Source of the DNA: Dipylidium caninum
Taxonomy: Eukaryota; Platyhelminthes; Cestoda; Cyclophyllidea; Dipylidiidae
Assembly (NCBI GenBank): GCA_017562135.1
Contig: QEYB01000825.1
Location: 727,889 to 791,888, forward strand
DNA length: 64,000 bases
Reading direction: 5' to 3'
Below the pieces are notes generated by a model. The model saw nothing but the letters and a program-made list of their open reading frames with translations. It was not told the DNA's origin and ran no database searches. The translations under genes and the position numbers were made by a program. Shown in pieces: positions 26,101 through 35,897 of the stretch; positions within the stretch are counted from its first letter, which is position 1, and each line of letters begins with the position of its first letter.

Positions 26101-29100
26101 GTTCAAAGTAGTTCAGAAAAACTTCCATTAAAACGTCATAACTTTGATCGAGAATTTCAAACGATACACTGATAATAGCGGGAGGGAGAGACCCCCTCAC
26201 CAGAAGTCCGACAAACTCATCAAATTTCAGTGATTTTGCGTGTAATGCGGAGGTATGTGTGGGTACAAATTTACATGGTTAATTTATGCCACTAATGTGT
26301 TAAACAAATGCAAATTGTTTGGCTGTGACTCCCTTTTTTATAATGTGCTCACACCTGATGGACTGATACACTCTACCCTAGTAAGTGCTTGTGTTAGAAA
26401 TTTCCAAGATGGCAAATGTGTCAGCTCTTGAATGTGTGTGTACTTGTGTGTTTGTACGTGTGTGTGTGTAATTGTCGCCACAGGTGAACTTCATTGTGTA
26501 TGCACATAAACCGAGAGGTGGAAGGCTACACACCACCCACAATTGTCTGCATTGGTTGATGGATTCGTCCGTGAATTCCAGGCCTTCATGTTAATCATTC
26601 AACCTTGAATAGGTAATTAATCATGCACGCTTATGTATATCCAGGCATTTATTTGCCGTGAAAATGCATTATTATAACGGATGTTGGGCGACTGACCCTT
26701 TATATTGTAGGATAGACGTTCTTAGAATAGCTTTAAGCGCCATGTCTCCCAGTACCTTGAAGTAAATAGTCGCAGACTCAAATGTTTCGTTCCACACTCC
26801 CTATTTTTGGCCACCTTACTGCACCAAAAGTAGGAAGTTTTCATTACTTCTTGGCCATACCCAATTGTAGCAGTTAAACGTGCTCATGGTTTGGATCTCA
26901 ACGGAGCAGTTATTGGTTTTTTTTCATTTTGCTTTAAAAGAGGCCTGTTTTGGTGGGACAAAGTCATTTTTTATGGTTCTACTTGCACTTCGCTCTGGTT
27001 TCCTTCTGCCTCCCTTGCGGAATGGAAGAAAAAAGACAATAAACGACCGCAAATGAGAACGCGGAACAAAAATTAGGCGGTGTGGTATTTCCACTAAAAG
27101 AGCTACCATTTATGGGTAAAAAAAGTTACAGTCATTATTGTGGGAATGTAAGCACGTATCTGAAGTTTCCCCTGGTAAAAATTAAGTGCCAATCACCGGA
27201 GACTTACTTTACCGTTTTTAAGCTGGCCGTTTCTGTGTAACCTCATTTGCCGATTCTTAGACCAGCTCATAGGTTAATTTACGTGTTTCTTTCTCTGTTA
27301 TCCGGATAAGGGTGAACGGAGCTTAATAAGTCAGTCAACAATTTTATTGCTACTTAATTGTTTATAAGCAACGATATATACGGTTGAAGAAAGGAGTTGT
27401 TTTCCGTCGAGAAACAAGTTAAGCGTCCCTTTAATATAAATCAAGCCTGATGGTGTGTTTTCTTTCAGCAAGCCCAACTGCGACCTCGAGACATCAGCAT
27501 GCTCGCCTCAAGACGAGGCTTCAAGCGAACCAGATGGTGGTCGGTTGATTTCGCGACTGAAAAAGACGCACATAAAGAAACCATTGAATGCTTTCATGCT
27601 CTTTATGAAAGAGATGCGGCCAAGAGTCCAAGAGGAGTGCACATTGAAGGAATCCGCTGCCATTAACCAGATTCTAGGGAAGAAGTGGCACGAGCTCTCC
27701 AGGGCTGAGCAGACCAAATATTATGAGATGGCAAGGCAGGCGAAAGAGTTACATCAACGCCTCTATCCAGGGTGGTCGGCTCGCGACAACTATGCTTACC
27801 ATGCCCGCCGACGCCATCGTCGCAGTCGACGACCCTTTCCACATCACCGTCACTTCGTCCGAAAACCTAATAGCAGTTCTAGTACCATCAATACTCCTTC
27901 AAAGGCCTCTCCTAGTGGTCGTTTGCGCTCCTCAAGTTTTCACGAGGACCGCAAAGTACTAGAACTTCCGCAGAAGGGTGTAGAGCGTCCACACTCTGCA
28001 AACGATGTATATTCATCTCCAATAGAACGGCGAGTGACATCTTCATCTCCTCAATCTCCCCCACCCCCTCCCCAATCCCCATCGGTAATTACAACCAGGG
28101 TATCTGTACAACAGTTGCAACACCAAGTTGCACCGCGTTCTTCGTTCATGCCTCGTCCTTCACTCCCACCATCCCCCCCTCTGCCGCAAACTCAACTACT
28201 TACCCACACGGGGACATTTGTGAATCCAGCGCAACCAGGATCACAGCCTCCTATTCCACTATCCAAACCGGCATCCACTCTTGCCACCAACGCACTGACC
28301 ATGTCAGCGTGTTCTGCATTTGAACAACATTACAATCAGGCTGGACACCATCAACAGTCTCAACAGCAGCACCAACAACAGCAGCAACACCAACATCATC
28401 ACCAGTTCCTCCAACTCCCGTCTCAGAGGTCCTGCGGCTATTCCGCCCCTTCCGTTTCTTCCGCTGCAGTCGCTGTTTCGATGTACGCTTCAGCACAGAG
28501 TCAAGCCAGAGGCGGTCCCATTGGGAGATCTCCAGCAGGGTATTGGGGCTATCTAGGCCACCAGATGACATCCCATCCACCCGGAGCGGGTGTCAAACGG
28601 AACCCCTACCTGTCAGCAGCGGCGGCCATGAACAACGATTCTGTAGCCGCCGTCGCCGCGGTGGCAGCAATGGCCGTAGGTGAACTATCCAGTGGGAGTA
28701 TGAAGAAGTGTCGCGCGAGATTTGGTCTTGAGCATCAAAATCTCTGGTGCAAGCCTTGTCGGTAGGCTCTCATTAATATATTTCCACTTTTAATACGCTC
28801 TCCTGCTTTTCCCGTAATTGTATTCCCTTCACGTGCCAGTGTGACACACCGGTAACTGTTCGTGATAGGAGCTATAAAACTTCGATTTCATCAAAAACAT
28901 GTGAAATTCGAAAAAGATACGAAGGTATTTGATTCATCGTGAGGTTAAATTCATTCTACCAAACCGCTGTTTTCGGACGGTCATATCGGAATGGCCGAAA
29001 ACCTTCTGTAGTCGTTGGGTGAATCCTCGACAAGGCAATTTACTACAACGGAGTGATGAATGGGAATTTTATATAATTAGAAACAAAAAGTGCAATTTTA

Positions 29101-31351
29101 CACCTTGTTTATTATATTCAGTCGAAATAGACTCCATTTGCACCTACGACTCTCAGCCTTTTCGAAAAACAATCTTATATTAAGAGTTGATAAAACATTT
29201 GAAGTCCTTTATAATAGCGTTTCGGTTAGAGTATTTTTCCTTCAGTAATTCTTAGTTGTGAAAAAGGTAACAATCGGCCGGAGAAGTATAGAGTGAATAT
29301 GGAGGATGTGACAAAATTTCACATTGAAAGAGGGTATTTTAGTTTGTCAACAGCAATTGAAGTTGTCATCATAAGTACTTGCTTTTGCGCTTACTCAGCT
29401 GCTGTTATTTCTATTCGTACGGTATATATAAGTTGAATTTTTTTCTTTATTGTACGCAGATATTTTAACACCGCCATCGGTATGGTTGGTTTCCAGTTTA
29501 AACTCTAGTTCACCAACAGTCTTGTGTGGGGAACGGACTGCACTGTCGCCCTTAATTTCTCCACCTTATCAACATTGCACGGTGATCCTCCTCTTGTCAG
29601 GACGAAATTTTTTTAACCACCAACAAGCACATTTTTTATTAGTGGATTCATCTCCGAAAGTCTCATTAATGTTACTCGAAGCTTATTGAATTGCTCTACG
29701 ATTCACTTTGAACGTGTACAAGACGAGTAGATGTGAATCGCGCCCTGCTTATTTCTGGTTTTGGAGAAAAATAAAATTACATTTGGATGCAAACACGAGA
29801 AGGTTTTACGAAATGAATAAGAAGAATACATAGACTAAACAAAAGACCCGTTTCATAGTTTCCAGCCCAATACGTGAAACTGGAGGTTCCCGTGTGGCGT
29901 TATTAATTTTGTTTTTGGTATACTTAATAGTAAATTCTGAACGAATTGCACTACCGCTTAAATAAAAACGCGAACAAGAATGTTTGACCTTCCTCGTAAA
30001 ACATATCTCCTATGATGACAACCGGATTTCTTGTTGTTGTTATAAGGATGTAAAGTTTTGGTTTTTTGCGTCATCCGTCCCGGTATTAGCAGGTTGCTGC
30101 CCACGTAACACTCATCGACACTACTACCTTGCACCCATCCATCCGTGGGCGCAACTTAACGTAATTGAACTGTAAAAAGTATTTTCCATACCTTGATATT
30201 CGGAATTTAACCTTAAAATGTCAAGCTTCCAGTTGATTTCTCACCATTTACAGACGAAAGAAGAAGTGCATTCGGTTCATCTCGGAGAACGAAGTGGATG
30301 ATTACATGCCCCACCACCACTCTTATCAAGCACGTTCAGCAGCCGCAGCCGCGGCGGCAGCTGCAGCAGTGGCCTTCAATCATCATCATCGCCATCACCC
30401 ACATCAACAACAACCTCCACCACAAGGTACAAATCATCCCTATGGCATGTTTGGGGCTGCTCGTCGACATACCACTGGCGGTAACGGTTACTCCGGCCTC
30501 GTGGAGACTACCTCGAATGTCTCTATGCGCAAGCAAAATTATATGCAGTCGTCGGTGTCCCCCTTCGGAAATGGAATCGGTGGAACTCAACAGCGCGCCT
30601 ACGCCAGGCAAATGATAGCGCAACACTTCACCATCCCCGCCATCAATAATTCGGGATATACTCATCCTCTTTGTACAACAGGTACTTCGTGTTCACTGAT
30701 AGTCTGTAAGTGACCGTTTGCATGGAATATAATCAGTTATATTGTTTCAGCTACAAACGGCCATTTCCGGTGACAACAAGTTCGCGGCAGCAAACATTGG
30801 GAGAATATGCTTACACTAGTAACAGCGGTGGTGGTGGCTACTGGGGATCAAATTCTCGCTGCGCTACCACCGCTGAAGCCGCTGCCAACTGTTTCCCCAG
30901 TGCTTCTGTGCGTTTCTCTACAACTGAAATAATGATGTCACAGGGTGAACCAAAGTCGCTGGCAGCGCTGCTTCGGGAAACACAGGGTTCCAATCCTTCC
31001 CCTTCCGTTTATACATCTCCCAAGATGAATAGCTTCTCTCACTCTCAGCAGGGTACTACGGTGGCTACCAACGCTTCTATGGTTAATTCTATCCCTACCA
31101 CCGCTGCTCCCGTAGTTACAAATGGTAGGATTAACAACTCTCACCATTTGAAGAGGGAAGCTCCCCCGCTAAGTTTTGGGGTCGCCGATGTAATGGGTTT
31201 CAGGTCCAGGGAGGAAGGAGGAGGTACACTGAACACGGCGGCAGCGACAACAGTGGCATCAATGTCAGCCTCTACTAATGCTTCCACTTTTCGTGGAACC
31301 GCCTCACCAAGCACCTCCTGTCCGCTTCGATCCTCGCCGGAGCTGGAGTAG
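6491..31351 (+). CDS. TCF/LEF: TCF/LEF (pangolin-type) transcription factor, multi-exon, 5' end not found
   Basis: Nuclear HMG-box effector of canonical Wnt signalling. TCF/LEF proteins bind DNA through the HMG box, and C-clamp forms also contact a helper site. Exons I can join in phase: 6491-6874, 15624-15785, 18864-19236, 25249-25539, 27469-28761, 30254-30681 and the 3' part ending at a TAG at 31349-31351. Each junction has GT/AG ends and matching phase (1,1,2,2,2). The HMG box is nearly identical to animal TCFs, and the C-clamp (CRARF...WCKPC...KKKC) is split across the 28761/30254 junction, as expected of an E-tail/pangolin isoform. The rest is low-complexity Ser/Thr/Ala/Gln/His/Pro. The first seen exon needs one base from an upstream exon, so the N-terminus, including any beta-catenin-binding domain, is missing or unrecognised. 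Identity is very secure; the 5' and 3' ends are not. Confidence 0.93.
10727..10742. repeat. G homopolymer, 16 nt
   Basis: Sixteen consecutive Gs followed by AAGGGGG, in the first long TCF intron. Length is likely to be unreliable in any assembly. Confidence 0.97.
13611..13624. repeat. C homopolymer, 14 nt
   Basis: Fourteen consecutive Cs in the same intron as the G run at 10727. Confidence 0.97.
15624..15785 (+). CDS. TCF/LEF: TCF exon, 162 nt, phase-symmetric
   Basis: A strong acceptor (CATTTCCTAG) and donor (GTAGGT) flank 162 nt open in the phase set by its neighbours. It encodes [20 protein letters not shown] followed by a Ser/Pro-rich stretch. Both boundaries are phase 1, so the exon can be included or skipped without changing the frame of the flanking exons (6874 and 18864 are also phase 1). 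Composition matches the rest of the TCF linker. It could be a cassette exon. The opposite strand is also open here but has no splice support. Confidence 0.6.
15786..18863 (+). other. TCF intron (about 3.1 kb)
   Basis: Contains the GT microsatellite and CG run. Nothing else supportable was seen. Confidence 0.6.
17099..17152. repeat. (GT)n microsatellite
   Basis: About 26 uninterrupted GT units in a TCF intron, roughly 60 nt after an alternating CG run (about 17030-17042). The Val/Cys or His/Thr repeats predicted from this area are an artefact of the repeat. Confidence 0.98.
18864..19236 (+). CDS. TCF/LEF: TCF exon, Ser/Thr/Ala-rich linker
   Basis: The acceptor TTTTCTAAAG ends at 18863 and the donor GTTGGT begins at 19237. 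The open frame encodes [19 protein letters not shown] followed by polyserine and alanine-rich stretches (about 19010-19060) and ends NPYSP. Incoming phase is 1 and outgoing phase 2, both matching the neighbouring exons. There is no structured domain; this is a low-complexity linker like that between the N-terminus and HMG box of insect TCFs. Confidence 0.75.
23533..23724 (-). CDS. Hypothetical 63-residue protein nested in a TCF intron
   Basis: An ATG in good context (GGTAAAAATG) opens a 63-residue frame beginning [20 protein letters not shown] and ending [13 protein letters not shown]. The C-terminal half is unusually protein-like ([19 protein letters not shown]) for a chance intronic frame. 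It lies about 160 nt downstream of the other minus-strand open exon (23885-24184), but that one ends in its own stop, so they are not obviously one reading frame. I see no signal peptide or membrane segment. The family is not recognised. Confidence 0.3.
   Translation of the reverse strand: MTGLEKQFYLPSLISANVTDRGLNQIIGKAAIQHPVGVEGKNAAALLDADKQAAYAKMQYSYG
23885..24184 (-). CDS. Unidentified open exon nested in a TCF intron
   Basis: On the minus strand this frame stays open for about 100 codons to a TAA and reads like real protein ([35 protein letters not shown]). It has mixed residue classes and G/C-biased third positions, unlike the surrounding intron. It has no ATG near its start. Instead a GATTTAG acceptor directly precedes it, so it may be the last exon of a nested minus-strand gene. 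I do not recognise the family and found no convincing upstream exon. A decayed or retroposed fragment is possible. Confidence 0.35.
   Translation of the reverse strand: MKQNKKAYGGQSYTDVIVKVAHLCRKKDGCLLYTYSEHEFHLGTRQPIHKWQLGGILNKCLVKFEKVRLPSGGRFALRIVEQVKFKWCMIDALKLRDLL
25249..25539 (+). CDS. TCF/LEF: TCF exon, polyalanine-rich linker
   Basis: The exon is preceded by CTCCCTGCAATTTCAG and ends before GTATGA. It encodes [20 protein letters not shown], then a Ser/Thr/Pro linker ending [10 protein letters not shown]. It enters and leaves in phase 2, so it joins 18864-19236 and the HMG exon without disturbing the frame. The ATG at 25250 is internal to the gene by this model; it could also serve as the start of a shorter isoform, but nothing in the sequence demonstrates that. 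Confidence 0.75.
25540..27468 (+). other. TCF intron (about 1.9 kb) before the HMG exon
   Basis: No coding or RNA signal seen on either strand. Confidence 0.6.
27469..28761 (+). CDS. TCF/LEF: TCF DNA-binding exon: HMG box plus first part of C-clamp
   Basis: The acceptor TTTTCTTTCAG ends at 27468. The HMG box lies at about 27569-27796 and contains the TCF signatures [35 protein letters not shown] and [12 protein letters not shown] very basic, Arg/His-rich tail follows (about 27798-27875) where TCFs carry their nuclear-localising basic tail. The middle is Pro/Ser-rich, with a Gln/His tract at 28322-28413 and Ala-rich stretches near 28610-28680. The exon ends inside the C-clamp ([17 protein letters not shown], 28709 onward) at a phase-2 GTAGGC donor. 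The long Pro/Gln/His insertion makes the HMG-to-C-clamp distance (over 300 residues) far larger than in fly pangolin or human TCF7L2. Confidence 0.95.
28762..30253 (+). other. TCF intron (about 1.5 kb) splitting the C-clamp
   Basis: GTAGGC donor and ATTTACAG acceptor, phase 2. AT-rich; small frames only. Confidence 0.85.
30254..30681 (+). CDS. TCF/LEF: TCF exon completing the C-clamp
   Basis: The acceptor ATTTACAG ends at 30253. Joining the single base A to the CG of the previous exon gives Arg, followed by [19 protein letters not shown]. This supplies the fourth cysteine of the C-clamp (30267-30269). An Ala run and a His/Gln/Pro-rich segment follow (30336-30430), then a Ser/Asn/Gly-rich tail. 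The likely donor is GTACTT at 30682 (phase 1). A GTAAGT at about 30706 is also phase 1. Confidence 0.9.
30820..31351 (+). CDS. TCF/LEF: TCF terminal coding exon (boundary uncertain)
   Basis: This reading frame is open to the TAG at 31349-31351 and has the same Ser/Thr/Asn/Ala-rich composition as the upstream exons (e.g. [15 protein letters not shown], ending RSSPELE). The obvious acceptor at 30750 (ATTGTTTCAG) leads into the wrong frame and a stop after a few codons. A 19-nt micro-exon 30751-30769 followed by a 50-nt intron 30770-30819 (GTGACA...CACTAG) restores this frame exactly. Direct use of a poor acceptor at 30803 would also work. I favour the micro-exon model but it is unproved. Confidence 0.6.
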
Positions 31352-32542
31352 GGGATAGTGTACCTTTTTTCTTCCTCTCAAGTCTACTTGTGCGGTAGTG
31401 CTTCGGGTGTGCCGTCTCTCTCCATGTCACCTGCCCTTTTTTCAGACCACCCCACAATTTACCACACCCACCAGTCCACCCACCCGCACATTTCACGACT
31501 CCGTGCATGCTCGGTAAACAGGGTTCTTTAGTTACTTCTCGCCTCTCATAATAATTTGTACACACACGCATTATGTAAAGCGCCAGGATATGAGAGGCCG
31601 GGACTGCGAATCCGAGGGTCCACCCCACGTCTCTCATCTCTTCACTTCCTTCTTTGAAGGGTCCCCCCCGCGTACTTTCACTGTTAAGAATGGCGCCATT
31701 CGGCTTCTTAATCTTGGCTCTCTTCTTTGTCTCTTTCTGTGTATAGTATGTCTCATTTCTACATATATATACATATATATATATATATATGTATATAATA
31801 GTAATTATTATTACACCTGTATTATCTGCAAATACGTCCCTCCTTTACTGCAACTTGAAGGTTATTGATATATTTCTCGCGAGTAGGCGCCTATTTAGGC
31901 ATAAAAGAAAGTCTAAATGTCGTGCGCTCCTCCGAGATAATTGAATCCTGACGTCAACCGTGACGCATACTTGTGTCAAGCACCTTGCAAACCAAGCTCA
32001 AAAATGAAGTGACGAGCACTAACAACTATCATAATCAAACATTCGTTAAGGAAAATGTCAATGACGAGAATTAAACCAAAAAGACCCATTTGTGTTATAT
32101 TCTTAGAATTAGTTGCCTTTAAGTTGTTCAGCACAGACCGAGTACAATCGCAGCGTATAATTCATATGGGGCAGAACGTTACATAGATTGCAAAATCCAA
32201 CCGACTGAGACCTATTTTTCACAGGTTTTTCGATCTACGAACTTTCACCCACAAGTAGATTCTGAAGGCAGCTTTATGGATACAAATCCAACAACCCCGG
32301 GGACGAACGAAAATAAAGACGCTTAAACGACTTATATTCAACATACACGAGCACCGACATCTCGAAGAATGAGGCTTGATGGAATCAAGAAAGGACGTGT
32401 ACGCACTAGACGACTGGGGTTTGTACAGATACGCACGAAAAAATGAGCAGAATTAAAGCAGAACCAAATCAATGAAGTATGAAAGACACGGGTACCACTG
32501 TACAAACACAAATGGTGTAGAAAAGGGAAAAGGGGGATGACG
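31352..32542. other. Convergent TCF / STX16 interval
   Basis: Holds both 3' UTRs. The TA repeat is at 31761. A plus-strand AATAAA at 32312-32317 is a possible TCF poly(A) signal, although it lies about 960 nt beyond the stop. Confidence 0.5.
31761..31800. repeat. (TA)n microsatellite downstream of TCF
   Basis: Imperfect TA/CATA run in the convergent interval between the TCF and STX16 stop codons, probably in or near a TCF 3' UTR. Confidence 0.9.
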
Positions 32543-34222
32543 TTAGGTAAATTTAGTGAAAATCAGAACAGCACCGAGAATCATAACTAGGCAGGCCAAA
32601 ATGAAGATGGCAAAGAGTTTTTTGTCACGTTTTTGGTGTGAGTCCGCTTTCGTCAACTGTCGTAGGCTTTCCTGTACACGGACTTGTGTTTGTTCTACAT
32701 TGTAGTCAATGCGATCAACGAGAGTGCCCTGAGGTGAAATACAACATTCTTAGTCGCAAGCTTTTAAAGCCGCACATAGGCACTACTCACCAATGCAGAC
32801 GTCATGAATAGGAACAGAAGCGTTGCCAAATAAGCAAATATAAATGTTAAGGAGGATTACCCTAGAGCAGAAATGATTTCGCATAAAAACAATCAACATG
32901 CAAGTCAAAATCTACGCTAAAATGGGTTGAAAACCAGAGACCCGATTAACTAGTCAGCATAGCACCTGGTAGCACCAGCTTACTACAGGGTGCTAAACGG
33001 AGCATCATAAGTACAAATTAGCTGAAATTATCTGCTGCAGAGCAATAAGCAAAAGCTTCCCAAGCTGTTATTTTCGGTATGTGTAATGCGGATGCATTTA
33101 ACCGAATCCTGCTTTCTGCCTCGCCTTTCAAGTATCTCGAAAGTTTCAAGACATTGTTGGCAATACGGAAAGAACGAAAAACAACCCACCTGGTCTACGA
33201 CAAGTTGGGCGACGTCGCGGAAAATTTCGTTCAATTCGTGTAAGGATTTTACGATTTGCGTAATTTCTTGTTCTCTCCGCTCCACGGCCTTTGTATTTTC
33301 CGCCAGAAGAATCTGGGTCTGATCTCCAGTAGCGGGCTAGAAAAAGGCATAAACAGTCGAAGTTCAAACAAAAACAACTAAAAAGAAAGTAAATGAATGA
33401 TTTACCTCAAGTAGATCAAACTCGGCCAAACCAGCTACATCATCGGCCGTAAGTTCTAAGCCCAGGGTTAAATTCAGGTAACCACGAATTCGTTCATCAC
33501 GCGCTTTCAATTCTGAAAAAAGGAAATAAACAATTAATTTTCTTCCATAAATCAAAATGAAAAATATAATGTCCTCACCGTTTAGGTATTGAGATTGAAC
33601 TTTCCGAAAAGTCAAGGAGAGGTCTTGCAGAGATCGGGCAAGAGAAGAAATGGTGTTATTCATCAAACTCTCCGGTTGTGCTCGGCTACCCAGTTGAATA
33701 CTTCTTTTCAGCACGGCAAGTTGAGAGAGTTGACGATGACACAACGTAAAGAGCTAACAAAGTAGGGCCAAATTCAAAAGATAATTAAGATAAATAACTT
33801 AATAAATCAGTGTTCCTAACTTGTGTCAGTTCTTTCGTTTGAAGTTCTATTTCCTGATCTTCATCGAGGTTATCATCCAGCTTCGCAGCCAGTAGATGGC
33901 GATCATGTAAGCCCACAAGTTCTTTCACTGAGTCGTCGGGAATGTGAAAACAAATATATACGTACTTTTTTGTTGAATCACTGTAAATTCGAAGTTGATA
34001 GACTTTACCATATTCTGCCACTCCTGCAAATCGTTGTTCGATTTTGTAGGACCGAGTTCAATGTTTGTCATCTTATCCAAAAGTTTCTCTTTGTCTAACG
34101 AATGCTACTAACAGTTAAGAACACATGTATCTTACTGCTTGTGAGTTACCCACAAAGTGTCTATTCTGAATTGCATTGTTGCGCATGAAAAAAAAAGTCT
34201 CCGTCAATTTTCTTGCGCCCAT
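32543..34222 (-). CDS. STX16: Syntaxin-16, Qa-SNARE, complete, seven exons
   Basis: Qa-SNARE for endosome-to-trans-Golgi fusion, tail-anchored in the TGN. Exons (coding order): 34136-34222, 33966-34104, 33821-33927, 33579-33753, 33406-33512, 33190-33336, 32543-32728. All junctions are GT/AG and in phase, giving about 315 residues (human about 325). The N-terminus RKLTETFFFMRNNAIQNRH matches the family start. MKELVGLHDRHLL and the QLF..CHRQ segment follow in order. The SNARE motif contains EITQIVKSLHELNEIFRDVA and VVDQ/GTLVDRIDYNVEQ. The zero-layer Gln is the last residue of exon 6, about residue 254. A C-terminal membrane anchor (KLFAIFILACLVMILGAVLIF) ends the protein. Introns range from 31 to about 460 nt. 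The gene is divergent from MRRF. A strong acceptor lies 3 nt before the ATG. Confidence 0.96.
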
Positions 34223-34503
34223 AGCCTGAAGAAAATACGGCGGCTAGGTGGCTAGCTTGTGGGCAACGCCATTGGGGGTAGCAATAACCAATGATGTGAA
34301 GAGGGTGTCGATCTCAAGTAGGTTTTCTTGACTTACTGTCCTACGAAGGTTTAGGTTATTTATTACAGCGAAACCCGACAATAAGTAGAACTGAGAGGCC
34401 GTAAAACTGGCGTAAATAAAAGCAAAGGAAATGGTAATGACTAAGTCGATTTTCCTACAATTACCACAAATACGTCAAGGCCGAATAGAGCCAACCGCTC
34501 GAC
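34223..34503. promoter_or_regulatory. Divergent STX16 / MRRF intergenic region
   Basis: The start codons of STX16 (minus) and MRRF (plus) are 281 nt apart and point away from each other, so this segment must hold both 5' ends. I see no clear TATA box. Immediately upstream of the STX16 ATG, on the minus strand, TATTTTCTTCAG is a strong splice acceptor. Confidence 0.6.
34226..34237 (-). promoter_or_regulatory. Strong splice acceptor 3 nt before the STX16 start codon
   Basis: On the minus strand a pyrimidine-rich TATTTTCTTCAG ends 3 nt before the ATG. Either a 5'-UTR intron ends here or a spliced leader is trans-spliced on. Flatworms use SL trans-splicing with acceptors this close to the AUG. 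No matching donor was identified in the short upstream space. Confidence 0.5.
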
Positions 34504-35718
34504 ATGATTTTCCAAGCTTCTAAGGCGTTCTATCGTCTTCTTTGCTTCCAATTACATTGTGACATTACTCAGAGAAGGCTATATCGAATTAATTTCAGGT
34601 GTTCTTTATTTTCGTGGCGACCTCTGAATGTGCTCGATTGTAATCCAATGCTTCAATTGGCCAGGAACAAGGGCCAGAACAGGGTCAGGAAGGACTCAGG
34701 TATAAAACACTATTAAGTCATTCCCCAAAGCCAAATTGGTTAGCTTAACAGAAGAACTAAAGCAGGTAATCAAGGAGGAAGAGATGTTGCAGGAATACGC
34801 CAAAATTGTCACGCGTTTTCGTGACGACCTAAACAGGAAACTTTGCCTCAAATTGACGCCGGAAATACTTTACAGCATACCTGTTCGTCTAGCTTTTATT
34901 CTTTCGATAGCGTTTCCAAACTTGATCCGAGATGTCGCAATTTAGATCTCCAACGAACGTGTAAAATTGGGGGAAGTGGCCACTATTATCCCCCAGAACT
35001 CCGTCCACTCAGCTGGTACTCAACCAACTTCGCAGATTCTTATCGACCTAAGTGGCAGGCCGGACCTAGCTGTGACCGCGAAGGCAGCTGTGGTAAATTT
35101 CCTGTCTCAGGGTACCGATATGTCGGGCTCAAAGCGAGGAAACACGGTATCCCGAGGCCATCTAGTCGAGGACGTCGACCGCACGCAATTTACAGTGCAA
35201 CTTCGAACGGTCATCACCGGAGACACTAGGATCGAGCTAGCAAGAAGAGGTAACGCCTATCTTGGTCTTGTTGCCATCGCTATACTTTAAATACAGCGCC
35301 TCTAGCACCCCGTATTGTAAGATTCAAACTCAGGACAAGCAATGTCAAGCTTCATACTACTTAGGCATCTAAGCGCCATTCTTGACACACACTGTAAGGC
35401 ACGTGGTCCCTTCCCGAAGACACTTTTATCTCAAATTTTGCGTATAGTGCTTACACGCACCACGCAGCATTGTTAGATTTAAAAGAATTCGTAACCTTCA
35501 ACTCATTTCCTTTTTAAGGTCGTGACATGCTGACTCGAACAAAAAAGGAAATGGATAAAGTGTACCAGAAATTTTCAAAATCCCTTTCGGCGATGAAGTC
35601 ACTGTCGGAAGATAAAAAAAGGACAGCCAATGAGTACCTTAAAACGTCTGTAAAAGAACAACACGCAGTAGCTGAGAGAGTCTGGGAAGCCAAGGAGCAG
35701 GAAATACATAGTAACTAA
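34504..35718 (+). CDS. MRRF: Mitochondrial ribosome recycling factor, four exons
   Basis: Splits post-termination mitochondrial ribosomes together with mitochondrial EF-G2. Exons: 34504-34699, 34731-34882, 34946-35249, 35519-35718; introns are 31, 63 and 269 nt, all GT/AG and in phase, giving about 283 residues (human 262). The first about 60 residues are basic, Arg/Ser/Leu-rich and acid-poor, consistent with a mitochondrial targeting sequence. The RRF domain runs from LTEELKQVIKEEE through DDLNRKLCLKLTPEILYSIP and ISNERVKLGEVATIIPQ. It ends in the long-helix segment RDMLTRTKKEMDKVYQKF...AVAERVWEAKEQEI. The start is the first ATG and allows the targeting sequence. Everything is intact. Only the very short first intron is unusual. 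Confidence 0.92.
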
Positions 35719-35897
35719 ATATAGATATGTGATGTACCCGTTCCTTTTGTACTATAGCTTTAAAGGACACACCATAATGCTGGCAAAAGGTAGGTGCCCA
35801 CCTCAGAAGACGAAATGTACAGTTGGAATAATGCATTTGGTAGTGAGGGCTGTGCCGACATGTCTATTAGCGACGGATGAATATACAGCTCGCGGAA

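Noticed and set aside
28251..28580. Long minus-strand frame opposite the TCF Gln/His tract
   Set aside because: It is the shadow of the TCF HMG exon, produced by its repetitive codons.
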